DNA of 64,000 nt from Yamagishiella unicocca (lineage: Eukaryota > Chlorophyta > Chlorophyceae > Chlamydomonadales > Volvocaceae). Position 1 is the first letter of the stretch, and each line of letters opens with the position of its first letter. The stretch covers positions 124,001 to 188,000 of the forward strand of contig BDSL01000034.1 of NCBI GenBank assembly GCA_003116995.1. Direction: 5' to 3'. A program made the position numbers and the translations under genes. The notes under the pieces were generated by a model, which saw nothing but the letters and a program-made list of their open reading frames with translations, was not told the origin of the DNA and searched no databases. This document shows positions 9,854-21,863 of the stretch, piece by piece.

Positions 9854-12800
9854 ATGGAGGACGACTTCGGGCTCGCCGATTTGGGCGTCACAGCCCGGAG
9901 CGCCGCTCTGGTGGAGGAGGAGGTCCTTCAAGAGGTACGCAGCAAATAACTGACCTGTAGCATAGAACAATCTGGCTACGGGCTTTGCTGGGCCACGCGG
10001 GGAGGACGCACCTCTTCGCCGCCACGTCGCCCTGCCGCGTGGACTGGCAGCCTGCCCCACGCATGTCGCCCCGCCCTCACCTCGCCCCCCCTCTCTCCCG
10101 TATCCTGAAGGCCCTTGAGGAAGGCGAAGCGTCGGGCGACGGCGCCGCGTCCGGCGAAGGCGCCGCCGAGGGTGGCGGGGGCGGCCCCGCTGACAGGCAG
10201 CGCGAGCGCGAGCGGGCTGCTGCCCAGCTAGCCGGTGTGCATCAGGAGATTGGTGCGATGGAGGCGGCGCTGGAGGCGGCGGAGGCGGAGCAGGCGGACG
10301 CAGCTGCCGGGCAGGTAGGCTGAGCCTCGAGCCTCGTTCCGTCCTCCATCCCAGGGCAAGGGACGACAAAACACCATGAATGCTCAGACTCACACCTATT
10401 GGACGCTCGACTGGTTGTAGCTGTGTGAGGGTTGGTGTGCTGGATGCTTCATGGAGGGCCTGGCGGCTTTGACACGGCTGGTACGCTCTTGCAAGGGCCG
10501 GATACGACCAGCTAGGCGGGCCGGGGGCAAGGGTGCTCGCTGCGCTGTGTTATGGTAGGTAGCTAGGCAGCACCGTCCGGGGGGTGGCATGAAAACCGGT
10601 TGCGCGACATGGATAGGACCGTCGGAAGGCCGTGTGCCACCCCACCGCCTCTCTCCCACCCCTACCGCCCTCCTCCATGCTGTGTTGCTGTCACTCCTCT
10701 CCGCCATCCAACCCTCACCCCACTGCCACGGCCGCAGGACGGCGGCGCGGGAACCGCAGCAGGGGGCGGCGCGGAGGCGGCCCAGGCGAGCGGGTGAGCT
10801 GGGGCCGCCGGGTTGTGGGGGTGCAGGGTAGGAGCGGCAAGGCGGAGCAGGAGCAGGTGCTGTACGTAGCGGACCTGCCGGAAGCCGGCAGCCAGCAGGC
10901 CGGCGAATAGCCGTGATCGAATGGCCAACCATCAGCCACCATTGCGACCGACACTGGCGCTGGCCGCCGTCGTTCCTGTGTTGCTTGCAGCTCGCTGCTG
11001 CTGCAGGTGGCGGTGATGCGCGACCGGCTGGAGGGGCTGCGGGCGGAGAGGGGCCGGCTGCAGGCCAGGCTGCAGCAGCAGGGGCAGCAGGGGCAGCAGG
11101 GGCAGGGGCAGCAGGGGCAGGCGCCGGCTGCGGCTGCGGCCCCTGCCCGCCCTCGCTTCGGCGCCCGGGCACTTGCACGCGGGGCCCTTGGCAGTAGCAA
11201 GGCGGGTCACGGCCCGGCACCGACCCCTGCACAGCAGCAGCAGCAGCATGCGGAGGCGGGCCAGGGCCAGGCGGGTGGCGAGCAGCAGCGGCCCAGCAAG
11301 AGGGCGCGAACAGCGGGAGCTGGTGCCGGTGCTGCTGCTGCTGCTGGCGGTGCCGGGACCGGGAGGATGCGAGCGCTGCAGCCGGATGACGGGTTGGGTG
11401 ACGAGCTCCTGGGGGGGCCGCAGGTGGGGCCTTTTGGGGCGCTGGGTGAGAGATGTGGGTCGGGGCGGTTCGATGTGGGTCGATGTGGGTCGAGGCTGTC
11501 TTGGGTGTTCGGGTTGGGTACGGTCCCAGGGGGGATAAGAAGGGGGAGAGGGAGAAACTGAGGAGCCGGGCGGACTTGGGAGGGCAGGCGGCGCAGAGGG
11601 CGGAGCGACTTGCAGCGGCTAGTAGGGAGCTGCTGTCATCGTGGAACGAGGTGGCGGCCCGTGGGTCCGAACCCGCACCCACTATCATCCACCACCACCC
11701 ATCCACCCTCAACCACCATCAACCACCATCAATCACCATCAACCGCCATCAACCACCATCATCAAGCGGCACAATCACAAGCGCGGGCACCGCCACCACC
11801 AGCACACAACACGTGCTGTCCCTGTTGACCCCAAACTTCGGTTCGGTCATGGGCGCCCCAGGGCAACGGCGGCGGCGGCGGCGCCTCTGGGTCGGGCCGC
11901 GTGGAGCTGGCGGAGACCGAGAAGGACCGCCTCATCCGCCGCGGCCTGCTCACCCCCTTCGACATGCTGGCCGGCTTCGAGCGCAAAGTCAAGAACGCAC
12001 CGGCCGCCGCGGCCCCCGCCAACGGCCCCACAGCCGCAAAGCCCGGCGGAGGCGGAGGCGGCGGAGGCGGAGGAGGTGGAGGTGGAGGCGGGGGTGCGGC
12101 TGGTAAGGCCGGCCAGCCGCCCCGCTACCAGGCCGCGGGGGAGGGCACGCTGCGGCACCTGGGTCGGGCGGAGCTGCGGCCGGAGGAGGCGGCGGCGCTG
12201 ACCCGCAGCGGGCGGCCGGTGGGGGAGGTGATTGCGGAGGCGGGCCGGATGGCGCTGGAGGCCCGCAAGAGCAGGCGGACGGCGCAGTTCCTGGAGCCGG
12301 AGCAGCTGCCGCAGCAGGTGGGTGCGGGGGGTTTCGAGCGTGGGGTGGGGTGGGGTGCGTGTGTAAGTGTGTTTGTGTGCTCATGTTTTTCGGGCGGGGG
12401 ATAGCAAGGGAATCTGTGGACCCGTGAGTGGTGGGTGGGGCGGAGTCGTGTGGCGTGCGGGGTTGGTGTGTGGGGTTGCTGTGCGGGTTTGGTGTGTGGG
12501 GTCGATTGGGGGTTGGTGGCAGGGATGTAGGGTGGAGCAGTGGGCTGTGCAGGTGGTTGAGAGGAGACCCGCATGTCGGCACTCCAGGCTGCAGCAGCGG
12601 GCTCGGGTCCTCAGGTGCGACGTGGGGGCCACCCATCATCATACATCATCTGCCCGCTTGGCGCCCCCGGCCCCCCGACACGGGTTTCCCTCACAGACGG
12701 GCTTCCCTTATACACGGGTTTCCCTCATACAGGGGTTTCCATCACAGACGGGTTTCCCTCATACACGGGTTTCCCTCGCACCCCCCTCCCCCCGACACGC

Positions 12801-15800
12801 TCCCCCTCCCGGCGACTGCGCCTCAATGCACGTGGCAGGAGCGGAACGTGCGGCGGGTGCCTCAGAGCTTCTGGCACCAGGCCGCCTCCTCGCGTAAGGC
12901 CGGCCGCGGCCGCCTGCGGCGGGAGTCCACGCTACCCCGGGCCCGGACCACACCCCGGAGGGCCAGGAGGAGCAGTGGGGGGGCCGCGGAGGAGGCACAG
13001 GAGGCGGAGGAGGACGGACAGGAGAGGGGGAGGAGGGGGGCGAGGGGGCGGACGCCGGGGGACGGAGGAGGCGACGGCGGCAGCAGCGTGGGGGAGGACG
13101 TGGAGGAGGAGGGCGCGGGGGAGGAGGGGCGGGAGGGGTCGACGCCCCGGCAGCGGCGACGGCGGCGGCGGCGGCGAGAAGCGCGGTATGACGGCGGAGG
13201 CGACGGTGAAGGCGGCGGCGTCGGTGGCGGGTGAGTTGGAGCGGAGTGGGGGTGTGGAGGTTACAGACAAGGACAGGTTACTCGACATGGGAGGTGTAGC
13301 TGGTGCACAGCTGATCATCGCTTGCGGTCTGTGGCTTTTCCGGACAGTGCCGTGGCTGATGCTGATCCGCCGAGAAGGGTCTCACTGCTGCCCGCAACCC
13401 CCGATCGAATCCCCCTGCCAGCGGCTCTGGGAGCGCCTCCTCCGATGGGCGCGAAATGGACGACTCCGACTACGTGGACGAGCCAGACGACCGCAATGAT
13501 GACGATGACGATGGTGATGCGGCGGTGGAGGAGGAGGACGGCAGCGGAGGCGGCAGCAGCGGAGCGGATGACGACGGCGCGAAGGGCGACGTCGAGGACG
13601 ACACGATGTACGACGATGCCGACGACGAGTTTTACGCTGAGCGCCTGCGCCGCGCGGCGGCCGCCTGCTTCAGCGGCCGGGGCCGCAGCAGGGCGCGCAG
13701 CGACGCCGCGGTGGGGAACCAGCCGCAGCAGCAGCAGCAGCAGCAGCAGCAGCCGCAGCAGCCGCAGCAGCAGCAGCAGCAGCCGCAGCAGCCGCAGCAG
13801 CAGCAGCAGCGGCGGCGGCGGATACGTCGGCGGCGCAGCGCCGGCGGCGGCGGCAGCGGGGACCCCGACGGCGGCGACGGCGACGTCGGGGCGCAGGACG
13901 AGCAGGAGCTGGCGGCGGCGGCGGGGGAGCCGCCGCCGGGTGAGGAGGCGTGGCGGCGGGAGGAGGCGGATGACGTGGTGTTCGAGGGCGGCTTCCGTGT
14001 CCCCGCCCGCCTGTACGGCCGACTGTTCGACTACCAGCAGACGGCCGTCAAGTGGCTGTGGGAGCTGCACACGCAGCGGGCGGGGGGCATACTGGGGGAC
14101 GAGATGGGGCTGGGCAAGACCGTGCAGATCATCGCCTACCTCGCCGGCCTGCACCGCAGCGGCCAGCACCGCCCCTGCCTCATCATCTGCCCCGCCACCG
14201 TCATCCGCCAGTGGCTCCGCGAGCTGCGCACCTGGTGGCCGCCGTTCCGGGTGGTCATCGCGCACGACAGCGGAAGGAACCCGCCGGGGGGGGCGGGGAG
14301 GCCGGACAGGTGGGCGGGGTGGGCGTGTGTTTGTGGGGAGGTGGCGGGGGCAAGCATTCTGCGTAGGTGGGCCGGGGGGGTTTCGGGGGTTTCTAGCCAG
14401 GCGAGGCGGTACCTCGGCTGGTACCGCAAAGGGCCGGGTGGGGGGCCGAGAAGACCCAGTTACACGTAAGGAACAGAGGTGGCGGTAGTATCAAGCAGTG
14501 CTAGTATGTGTTAGGAAGCAGTGCTAGTATGTGTTAGGAAGGAACGCCTCCTGGCTGTCGCACGTGGCCCCCTCGGCGTGCGGTGGGTTGACCTGATGCC
14601 ACATGGCGTGACATGCACGGACCCATTGGCTCTTCCCCCCCCACACACACATACACACGCACACACGCAGGTCGGCGCTGCTAGAGGTGGCTCTGAGCAG
14701 CCCCGCGGGCCTGGTGCTGACCACGTACGACCAGCTCCGAATCCAGCGGGACCTGCTGCTGCGCGTGCGGTGGGGCGTGGCGGTGCTGGACGAGGGCCAC
14801 AAGATCCGCAACCCGGACAGCGAGATCACCCTGGTGTGCAAGCAGGTGAGCCACCCGGGGGGTTGTAAAAACCGTTTTACGCGACGGGACAGGATAGTTG
14901 GCGCATGGTCGTTGGACAGCAATTTTGTGGGCGCCCGGGGGGGAAGCTGACCGGGGGGGGGAGGAGCTGACCCAGGGGAAGAGGGGAGGGAGAACCCGCT
15001 GTCAAGACGCCTCACTCTCCTCCCGCGGGTCTGGCCGGGTGTACCGAACGTCTCCTGACCGATTTCACCTCACAGCGCCGACCTGCAGGTTTCCTCTCAT
15101 ACCCCCCTCCCCCCCCCCCGGGTCTCCCTCGAAACCCCCCCCCCGGGGTCTTTATGCCCCCCCCCGGCTACCAGCTGCACACCGTCCACCGGATCATCGT
15201 GAGCGGCAGCCCCATCCAGAACCGGCTGGCGGAGCTGTGGTCGCTCTTCGACTTCATCTTCCCGGGCAAGCTGGGAACACTGCCGGTGTTCCAGGCGCAG
15301 TTCGCGGTGCCCATACAGGTGGGGGCGCGCAGCGAAAGGGGACCGTGGTGGTGGTGGTGGTGGTGGTGGTGGGAGGGGGCGGTTGCGAGGAAAACCCGTA
15401 TCCGAGTGGCGGTGTGGTGGCGGTGGGGGCGGTGGGGGCGGTGGGCCTTTCCTCCGTTTCCTATGCCTGTAACCGGGACTATATCCTCCTCCTCCCCCTC
15501 CCCCTCCTCTATGCACCCACTACATTTCCCCAGTCGCGTTACCGGTTCTTTTATTGTAACCCCTACCCCCCCCCTTCCTGCCCCCTCCCTCCTTCCCCCC
15601 TCCTTCCCCCCCTTCCTCCTCCCCTTCCTCCTCCCCCCTCCTCCAGGTGGGCGGCTACTCCAACGCCAGCAGCCTGCAGGTGACCACCGCCTACAAGTGC
15701 GCCGTGGTGCTGCGCGACCTCATCGCGCCGTACCTGCTGCGGAGGAGGAAGGCGGACGTGGCGGCGCAGCTGCCGCCCAAGACGGAGCAGGCGAGCGGGG

Positions 15801-18800
15801 AGCCGCGGGCGGGGGGGCGAAACACCTAAGCATCATTCACTCGCCCGAAACATGTCGCCCTCGAAGTAGAGGGCGTTAATTAGCGAGGCGTCCTCAAGAA
15901 TACCCGGCAGCTTCAATACCGAGGCAGCAGCAAGCTGCCGGGTGGGGGCTGCGCGCTCCGGCTGCGGTACGTCCTCCGCCCAACACCGCCCCTCCCGCCG
16001 CCGCCACGGCATCGCTGCCGCCTGCCCCGCAGGTGCTGTTTTGTACGCTGGTTTCGGAGCAGCTGGAGCTGTACCGGGCGTACCTCGCGAGCAAGGAGGT
16101 GGGGGGGGGTGCGGGGGCGGTGCCGGGGCCGCGTGGGGTCGGAGGGAGACGGTCTGGTTGTCTGGGGGGGCTGGAGGAGCAGCCGCTGGTTGCCACTTGC
16201 AAGCCGCATCTGGCGTATGGCTGGGCTCAGGGCTCGACTGGTGGGGACTGGACCAGGTCCTCCAGCATGCAACTCCAAACGAGTGCACCAAACGTGTTTC
16301 CTACTCGGTTCTACTTCTCAGTGCCGACGCAACAGATTTCCTCCCCCGCCCTCTCCCCAACATCTCGCAGGTGGGTGAGATCCTGGAGGGCAGCCGGCGG
16401 GCGCTCAGCGGCATCGACATCCTGCGCAAGATCTGCAACCATCCGGACCTGCTGGAGAGGGTCAGCGGGCAGGACGCGGAGGACTACGGTGGGGCGGGAG
16501 GGGGGGAGGTGGCTGGGGACGGAGGCGCGGGCGCCCTTCCCGTGTCTTTTGTTTTTGGACCTGGCTTTGTTCGCAACAACGGCTGCTGAAGGGCCGAGGG
16601 GTTTTGAGGAAGACCCGTGGATGCGAGGGAAAAAACCAACCGTTTAGAACAGACGTTTTAAGATGCATGCTGAAGATTTGGGATGAGGATACAAAAGACG
16701 AAGGGCCGAGGGGCGGCCTCACGCCCCCTCCCCCTGTCATACCGCCGGTGTCCCCCTCCCTCCTCCTCGTCCTCCTCCTCCTCCTCCTCCTCCTCCGCTC
16801 TTTCCCTCTTCCCCCCACCTCCCCCCGGGTTCCTATGTTGTGTTACCGGGTCTCCTCCCCCCCCAATTATCTTGGATTCGCGGGTTCTCGTGGATGCCGT
16901 GGATGCCGTGGATGCCGTGGATTCGCGGATTCTCTTATCAAACCCCCCAATTATCTTGCACACACACACCCCGCAGGCAACCCCTGCCGCTCCGGCAAGC
17001 TGCGTGTTGCCGAGCGGGTGCTGTCCTCCTGGCGCACCGCCGGCCACAAGGCGCTGCTGTTCTGCCAGACGCAGCAGATGCTGGACATCTTCGAGAAGCT
17101 GGCTCGGGGGCAGGGCTGGAGGTACCACCGCATGGACGGGGCCACGCCGGTGGTGGCGCGCTCGCGGCTGATCGACGACTTCAACAACAACCCGCACATC
17201 TTCGTGTTCCTGCTGACCACCAAGGTGCGAGCCACAGGGGGCGGGATGGGGGCCGGGGGGGGGCAGGCAAGGCTGACCTGCCACCACGGTCCGCCCCCGC
17301 TATGTCTTTTCATGCCACCCCTCCCTGTCTGTTTTTTGCCACCCCACTCTCTCTCTCGCCCCTAACCTCCAAACGCCAACCTCCTCGGGCTGCCGGAAAC
17401 CCGTAACCCCCTTCGCCCCCAGGTGGGCGGTCTGGGTGTCAACCTCACGGGCGCCACCCGGGTGATGCTGTACGACCCGGATTGGAACCCCTCCACGGAC
17501 ATCCAGGTGGGGGGGTGAGGGGGAGCGCGGGTTCCAGGGCGAAGCAGGGGAGGAGGCGCGCACCGCAGAGGGGGTTACCGACATATAGGGGTACAGAGAC
17601 TGGTCGGTGGCGACCCCTGTATTTTCAGGGAGGGGTGTTTGGGTCTTTTTCTACGGCTCCTCTGCTTCCACCTGCCTCCCCCCCCGCTGCAGGCTCGCGA
17701 GCGCGCCTGGCGCATCGGGCAGTCCCAGCCTGTGACCATCTACCGCCTCATCACCGCCGGCACCATCGAGGAGAAGGTGTACCACCGCCAGATCTACAAG
17801 AACTTCCTGACCAACAAGGTGAGCCCGCCGGCGAGAAGGCCAGTACCGCCAGTACCAGCCGGGGCTGAACTTGCGGTGGGGCGGCCGGGGGCCGTGGGCT
17901 CGGGAGCACTGCAGGGCGAGGGCTAAAAGGAACGGCTGGGAGAGCGGGACTTGGGCTTTGGGAGCCCTAACACCCCCTGCGGCACTTCGTCTTCCACTCC
18001 TTCCCTCTTACCTCCCTTCCCCGCTCCACTCGGCCTTCCTGCTCGGCTTTCGAATCCACGGGCTTTCCTCAACCCCACTTCTACCACCCTCCCTCCGCTC
18101 CTCCCTTCCACAGGTGCTCCGCGACCCCCGCCAGAAGCGCTTCTTCACCGCCCGCGACATCGCGGAGCTGTTCACGCTGGGGGCGGAGTACAAAAAGGGC
18201 GCGGAGGTGGCGGCAACCACGGCGGCGGCAGCGGCGGCGGGCAGCGCGGGCGACACAGAGACGGCGCGCATCTTCGGATCGGCGCTAGACATGCACGACG
18301 TGCTGCGGCGGCAGCCGGCGGCGGCTGGGGCCGCTGCTGGCGGCGGTGACGGCGCCGCCGCCACCGGGTCCGCGGCGGCGGCGCGGCTGCCGTCGACCGC
18401 GGCGGCGGCGGCGGCGCTGCGGCGGCGGGGCGAGCGGGAGGACGGAGACGGAGCGGCTGAAGGGGCTGACGCGGAGGATGCCGACGGCGTTGCTGTGCAT
18501 GAAGCCAGCGGCAGCGGCGGCGGCGGTGGGCGCGGCGGCAGCGGCGGCAGCGGCGGCAGCGAGGCGGCTCGGCGGCGGGGTGCACGCGGCGTTACGAGAG
18601 GCGCGATAGCTGTAGCTGGCGTCAGGATGGAGCGGGACCCTGGCGGCGGCGGCGGCGGCGGCGGTGGCGGCGACGACGCTGACGGCGACGCCGACGGCGA
18701 CGGCGGTGGCGGCGGGGAGGCCGACGAGTCCCGGGTGCTGCGGGACCTGTTTGACGGCGGCGCAGGTACGGCACTTGCTCTCCGCCACAATGGCGCCCTC

Positions 18801-20307
18801 CATCTGCAATCACGGCCCGTACGGTATCTCCAGTTTGACGCCGCCCCCTGCCCCATCATCCCCCCGCACCCACTCTCGCGTCCTCCCCAGCGCCCCCGAC
18901 CCACGGGTCTCTCACGCCCCGTTCTGCCCCCCTCCCCGTCTCGGCCCACCTCCCCCGCCTCCAGGCATCCGCGGCCTGGTGGATCACTCCAAGATCGAGG
19001 GCGCCAACGACCCCGAGCTCATCACGGTTCACGCGGAGGCGCAGCGCATCGCGCAGAGGGCCGCGGAGGCGCTGCGTCGCTCGCGCCAGGCTTGCGCCGC
19101 CGCCTCCATCTCCACCCCCACGTGGACCGGCCGGCACGGGCACGCCGGGGCACCGCCGGGGCCGCCCGGGCGGCACAACCACAACCAGCAGCAGCACCAC
19201 AACCACCAGCAACAGGCGCGGCGAGCTGGCGCGGGTGCGGGTGTGGGTGCGGGCGGGAGTGGAGGTGGGGCTGCGGGGGCGGGGGCGGTTGAGGGGCAAG
19301 GTGCAGCTGGGGCCGGGGGCGGGGTCGCCCCACGGCGGTTCGGCAATGTGACCAACGCGCGCTTGCGTGTCGGCACCGCCGCGGCATCATCGGCCGCCGT
19401 CGCGGCGGGGTCTGCCGGAGGGGGAGGAGGGGGAGGTGGAGGGGGAGGGGGAGGAGGTGGAGGTGGAGGTGGAGGTGGGGGAGGGCGCACTGCGGCGGAG
19501 CAGCCGTTCAGCGGCGTGGTGGCGGGCACCCGGGGAGCTAGCCGGGGGGCGGCGCCCTCGTCCGCGGCGCTGCTGGCGCAGATGCGCAGCCGGCATCAGG
19601 CGGTGCGCGGCGCGGCGGCGGAGGCAAGACGCGGCAGCGGCAGCGTCGCCGGCGTGAGCCCGCGGGGCGTGAGCCCACGGGGCGGGGCAGGACGCAGCCA
19701 ACAGGCGTCGGCGGAGGCTGATGGCGGTGGCGGGAGCGGGGGGGCCCGAGGGGGCAGCAGAGGGGGCAGCGGAGGGGGAGGCGGCGGCGGGAGTGGTGGG
19801 TCGGGGTTCGCTGCCGCCGACCTGCTGGTGGCGGAGCTGGTGTCGTTCCTGGATGCGCGGGATGGGGTGGCGGGCAGTGAGGAGCTGGTGGGGGCGTTCC
19901 AGGCGCGGGTGGTTCCGGAGCAGATGCCGCTGTTCAAGCAGATCCTGCGGCAGGTGGCGGGGCTGCGACGGCGCGCGGGCGGCGGAGAGTGGGTGCTGAA
20001 GCCCGAGTTTAGGACGACGGAGGCCCCGGAAGGAGGAGGGGCAGGGGGAGGAGGGGAAGGAAGAGGAGGGGGAGGAGGCGCAGGTGAAGGTGGGGCAGGT
20101 GGTGAGGAGGTCAGGAAGGAGGGCGCTCCAGGGACCGCCGAAGATGGCGTGCAAGTAAAGGTTGAAGAGGGCTCAGGGCCAGGGAGGGGAAGGGAGGACG
20201 GGAGTGCTGCGGATGGCGCGGCCGATGGTGCTGGCAGTGGAGGTGCTCCAGGGGTGGTTGGGATGGTGGGCGCAGCTGATGAGGTGGAGGTTATCGATCT
20301 CACGTGA
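9854..20307 (+). CDS. ERCC6 (CSB): CSB/ERCC6/RAD26-type SWI2/SNF2 ATPase for transcription-coupled repair, 18 exons
   Basis: Exons: 9854-9934, 10111-10314, 10738-10793, 10991-11423, 11540-11650, 11862-12317, 12839-13230, 13422-14309, 14671-14845, 15175-15318, 15647-15790, 16033-16098, 16371-16488, 16977-17224, 17423-17506, 17693-17818, 18114-18765 and 18965-20307. They sum to 1906 residues with all phases matching; human CSB has about 1490. The N-terminus has DLGVTA followed by coiled-coil and Gln-rich sequence. Near residue 318 is [10 protein letters not shown], the CSB-specific LIRTGxxTPF motif. An acidic region and a polyglutamine tract (about 13725-13810) precede the ATPase. ATPase motifs are [11 protein letters not shown] (Walker A), [10 protein letters not shown] (motif II), SGSPIQNRL (III), and [10 protein letters not shown] with [10 protein letters not shown] (V/VI). 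The C-terminus keeps the CSB block VPTWTG-like [10 protein letters not shown] and a winged-helix-like end (WVLKPEF). The family removes stalled RNA polymerase II at lesions. One intron, 15791-16032, uses a GC donor. Exon 5 and the exon 4 end are the least certain. Confidence 0.93.
11690..11770. repeat. CAACCACCATC-type tandem repeat in CSB intron 5
   Basis: Five to six imperfect 10-11 bp units (AACCACCATC, AATCACCATC, AACCGCCATC) lie inside the intron 11651-11861. They translate to runs of Thr, Ile and His in some frames but are spliced out in the model. Confidence 0.8.
16595..16690 (+). repeat. Dispersed intron repeat, family A (CSB intron 13)
   Basis: Begins TTTTGAGGAAGACCCGTGGA and continues through ACCGTTTAGAACAGACG and TTTTAAGATGCATGCTG. 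Near the acceptor side of the same intron (about 16835-16858) an inverted family-C end is present (TTCCTATGTTGTGTTACCGG then GTCTCCTCC), so the intron has complementary repeat ends. Confidence 0.8.
16857..16962. repeat. 9-bp repeat framed by a direct repeat in CSB intron 13
   Basis: TGGATGCCG occurs three times, with related TGGATTCGC units on each side. The block is framed by two copies of CCCCCAATTATCTTG, at about 16860 and 16945. The arrangement looks like local duplication inside the intron near its 3' end. Confidence 0.75.
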
Positions 20308-21167
20308 TTGGACCGTTGGGAGAGGAGCGTTTGGGGAGAGGGTGGACGACATCTAAGGGGAGGTACCGGAGGGTATGTCCCTGGATGGAAGTATTTGAGA
20401 TGACGCAGGGTGGCTTCTACTGCACTGCAAGTGGTGCTGCGGTTTACTGAGGTTACCGGTACCGCGCGGCTAGGGGTTGGAATGCGGAGACGCAGCGTGC
20501 AGGGTGCAAGGCGTGCACGGAGGTTGTGTTGGTTGGTTAGGGAGCCTCTAGCTCGAAACCTTTACCACGGCAATAGGCGTGGATGGGCAGGAACTGGATG
20601 GGCAGGAACTGATCTGTTTTTGGCAGGAGATTACGCGTGGGAGGGTTGGGAGTGGCACTGTCACGCCCGTGTTTGGTTGAAGACTGCCGAACATGGGGGC
20701 GGCTCATGTGCTGCGGTATGCAGCAATAAGAGTTTTTGACGATAGATAGTTTCGCAGGCAGGAACGTTGAGTGGCAGTGATAGATCAGACGAAGACTGTT
20801 GAAGCAATTGTCCCTTGCATGGTAGATTAAAACCCCAACCGACTATTACGCGCAAATGAATTATGTTTTCTTTAATGGCACAAAATGGCACATCAATCTT
20901 TCCAAGACGTGCCCTCGCTGGCGCCGCCCTGCGCCGCCATGAACGCGATCGGTCGTCTTTCAGCACTCCTATGCCAAGAGTTTAAACCTTGGACGACTTG
21001 CGGGGTATAAATGGTCAGTGTGAGGAAATTCAACGACACTGTAAGCACGAATTCGCGTTATTTCGAGGTGGACATGTACGGCTTTGCACGGCCAGACATG
21101 CCTGATATACTCTCTCAGCGCAGAAACATTTCTCTCTCTCAGCACAGGCGCAGAACCTGCAGGCAAG
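20308..21167. other. Intergenic region between CSB and RPS3
   Basis: Contains the CSB 3' flank and the RPS3 promoter and 5' leader. No gene is visible. The leader ends in pyrimidine tracts (TCTCTCTCAG at about 21134-21143). Together with a GTAAGC at about 21042 these could bound a 5'-UTR intron. TGTAA at about 21041 is far from the CSB stop and overlaps that possible donor. Confidence 0.4.
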
Positions 21168-21863
21168 ATGGCCGTGCAAATCAGCAAGAAGCGGAAGTTT
21201 GTTGCGGATGGCGTCTTCTACGCCGAGCTGAACGAGCTCCTCACCCGGGAGCTGGCTGAGGATGGCTACAGCGGTGTTGAGGTCCGTGTGACCCCCATGC
21301 GCACGGAGATTATTATCCGTGCTACCCGCACCCAGAACGTGCTGGGCGAGAAGGGCCGCCGCATCCGGGAGCTTACCTCCGTGGTGCAGAAGCGCTTCAA
21401 CTTCCCTGCGGACAGCGTGGAGCTCTACGCTGAGAAGGTCAGCGACCGTGGCCTGTGCGCCGTGGCGCAGGCCGAGTCGCTGCGCTACAAGCTGCTTGGC
21501 GGCTTGGCCGTCCGCAGGGCGTGCTACGGCGTGCTGCGCTTCGTTATGGAGAGCGGTGCCAAGGGCTGCGAGGTCATTGTTTCTGGCAAGCTCCGCGCCG
21601 CTCGTGCTAAGAGCATGAAGTTCAAGGACGGCTACATGGTCAGCAGCGGCCACCCCGCCACCATCTATATCGATGGGGCTGTTCGCCACGTGCTTCTGCG
21701 CCAGGGCGTCCTTGGTATTAAGGTGAAGATCATGAAGGAGTGGGACCCGACCGGAAAGCGCGGCCCTCGCACTCCTCTGCCGGATGTGGTCAAGGTGCTG
21801 GAGCCGAAGGAGGAGGAGATCTTCCAGGAGAAGCCTTACGTTGGCAAGGAGACCGAGCTGTAG
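21168..21863 (+). CDS. RPS3: 40S ribosomal protein S3, intronless coding sequence
   Basis: The 231-residue uS3 protein begins [15 protein letters not shown] and matches eukaryotic RPS3 along its length. Features are the KH-type region with [17 protein letters not shown], the [17 protein letters not shown] block, YMVSSGHPA and the [11 protein letters not shown] motif near the C-terminus. It sits at the mRNA entry of the 40S subunit. Length is close to the family norm (about 230-245), and the short C-terminal tail is usual for algae. The ATG at 21168 is in good context (GCAAGATGG). An in-frame ATG at 21084 precedes it but would add 28 unrelated residues. Unlike every large neighbour, the coding sequence has no intron. 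A GTAAGT 14 nt after the stop and a good acceptor ending at 21999 suggest a 3'-UTR intron. Confidence 0.98.
   Translation: MAVQISKKRKFVADGVFYAELNELLTRELAEDGYSGVEVRVTPMRTEIIIRATRTQNVLGEKGRRIRELTSVVQKRFNFPADSVELYAEKVSDRGLCAVAQAESLRYKLLGGLAVRRACYGVLRFVMESGAKGCEVIVSGKLRAARAKSMKFKDGYMVSSGHPATIYIDGAVRHVLLRQGVLGIKVKIMKEWDPTGKRGPRTPLPDVVKVLEPKEEEIFQEKPYVGKETEL

Noticed and set aside
21084..21167. Upstream in-frame ATG extending RPS3 by 28 residues
   Set aside because: The extension is not like any RPS3 N-terminus and crosses a likely 5'-leader acceptor. [11 protein letters not shown] is the conserved start.
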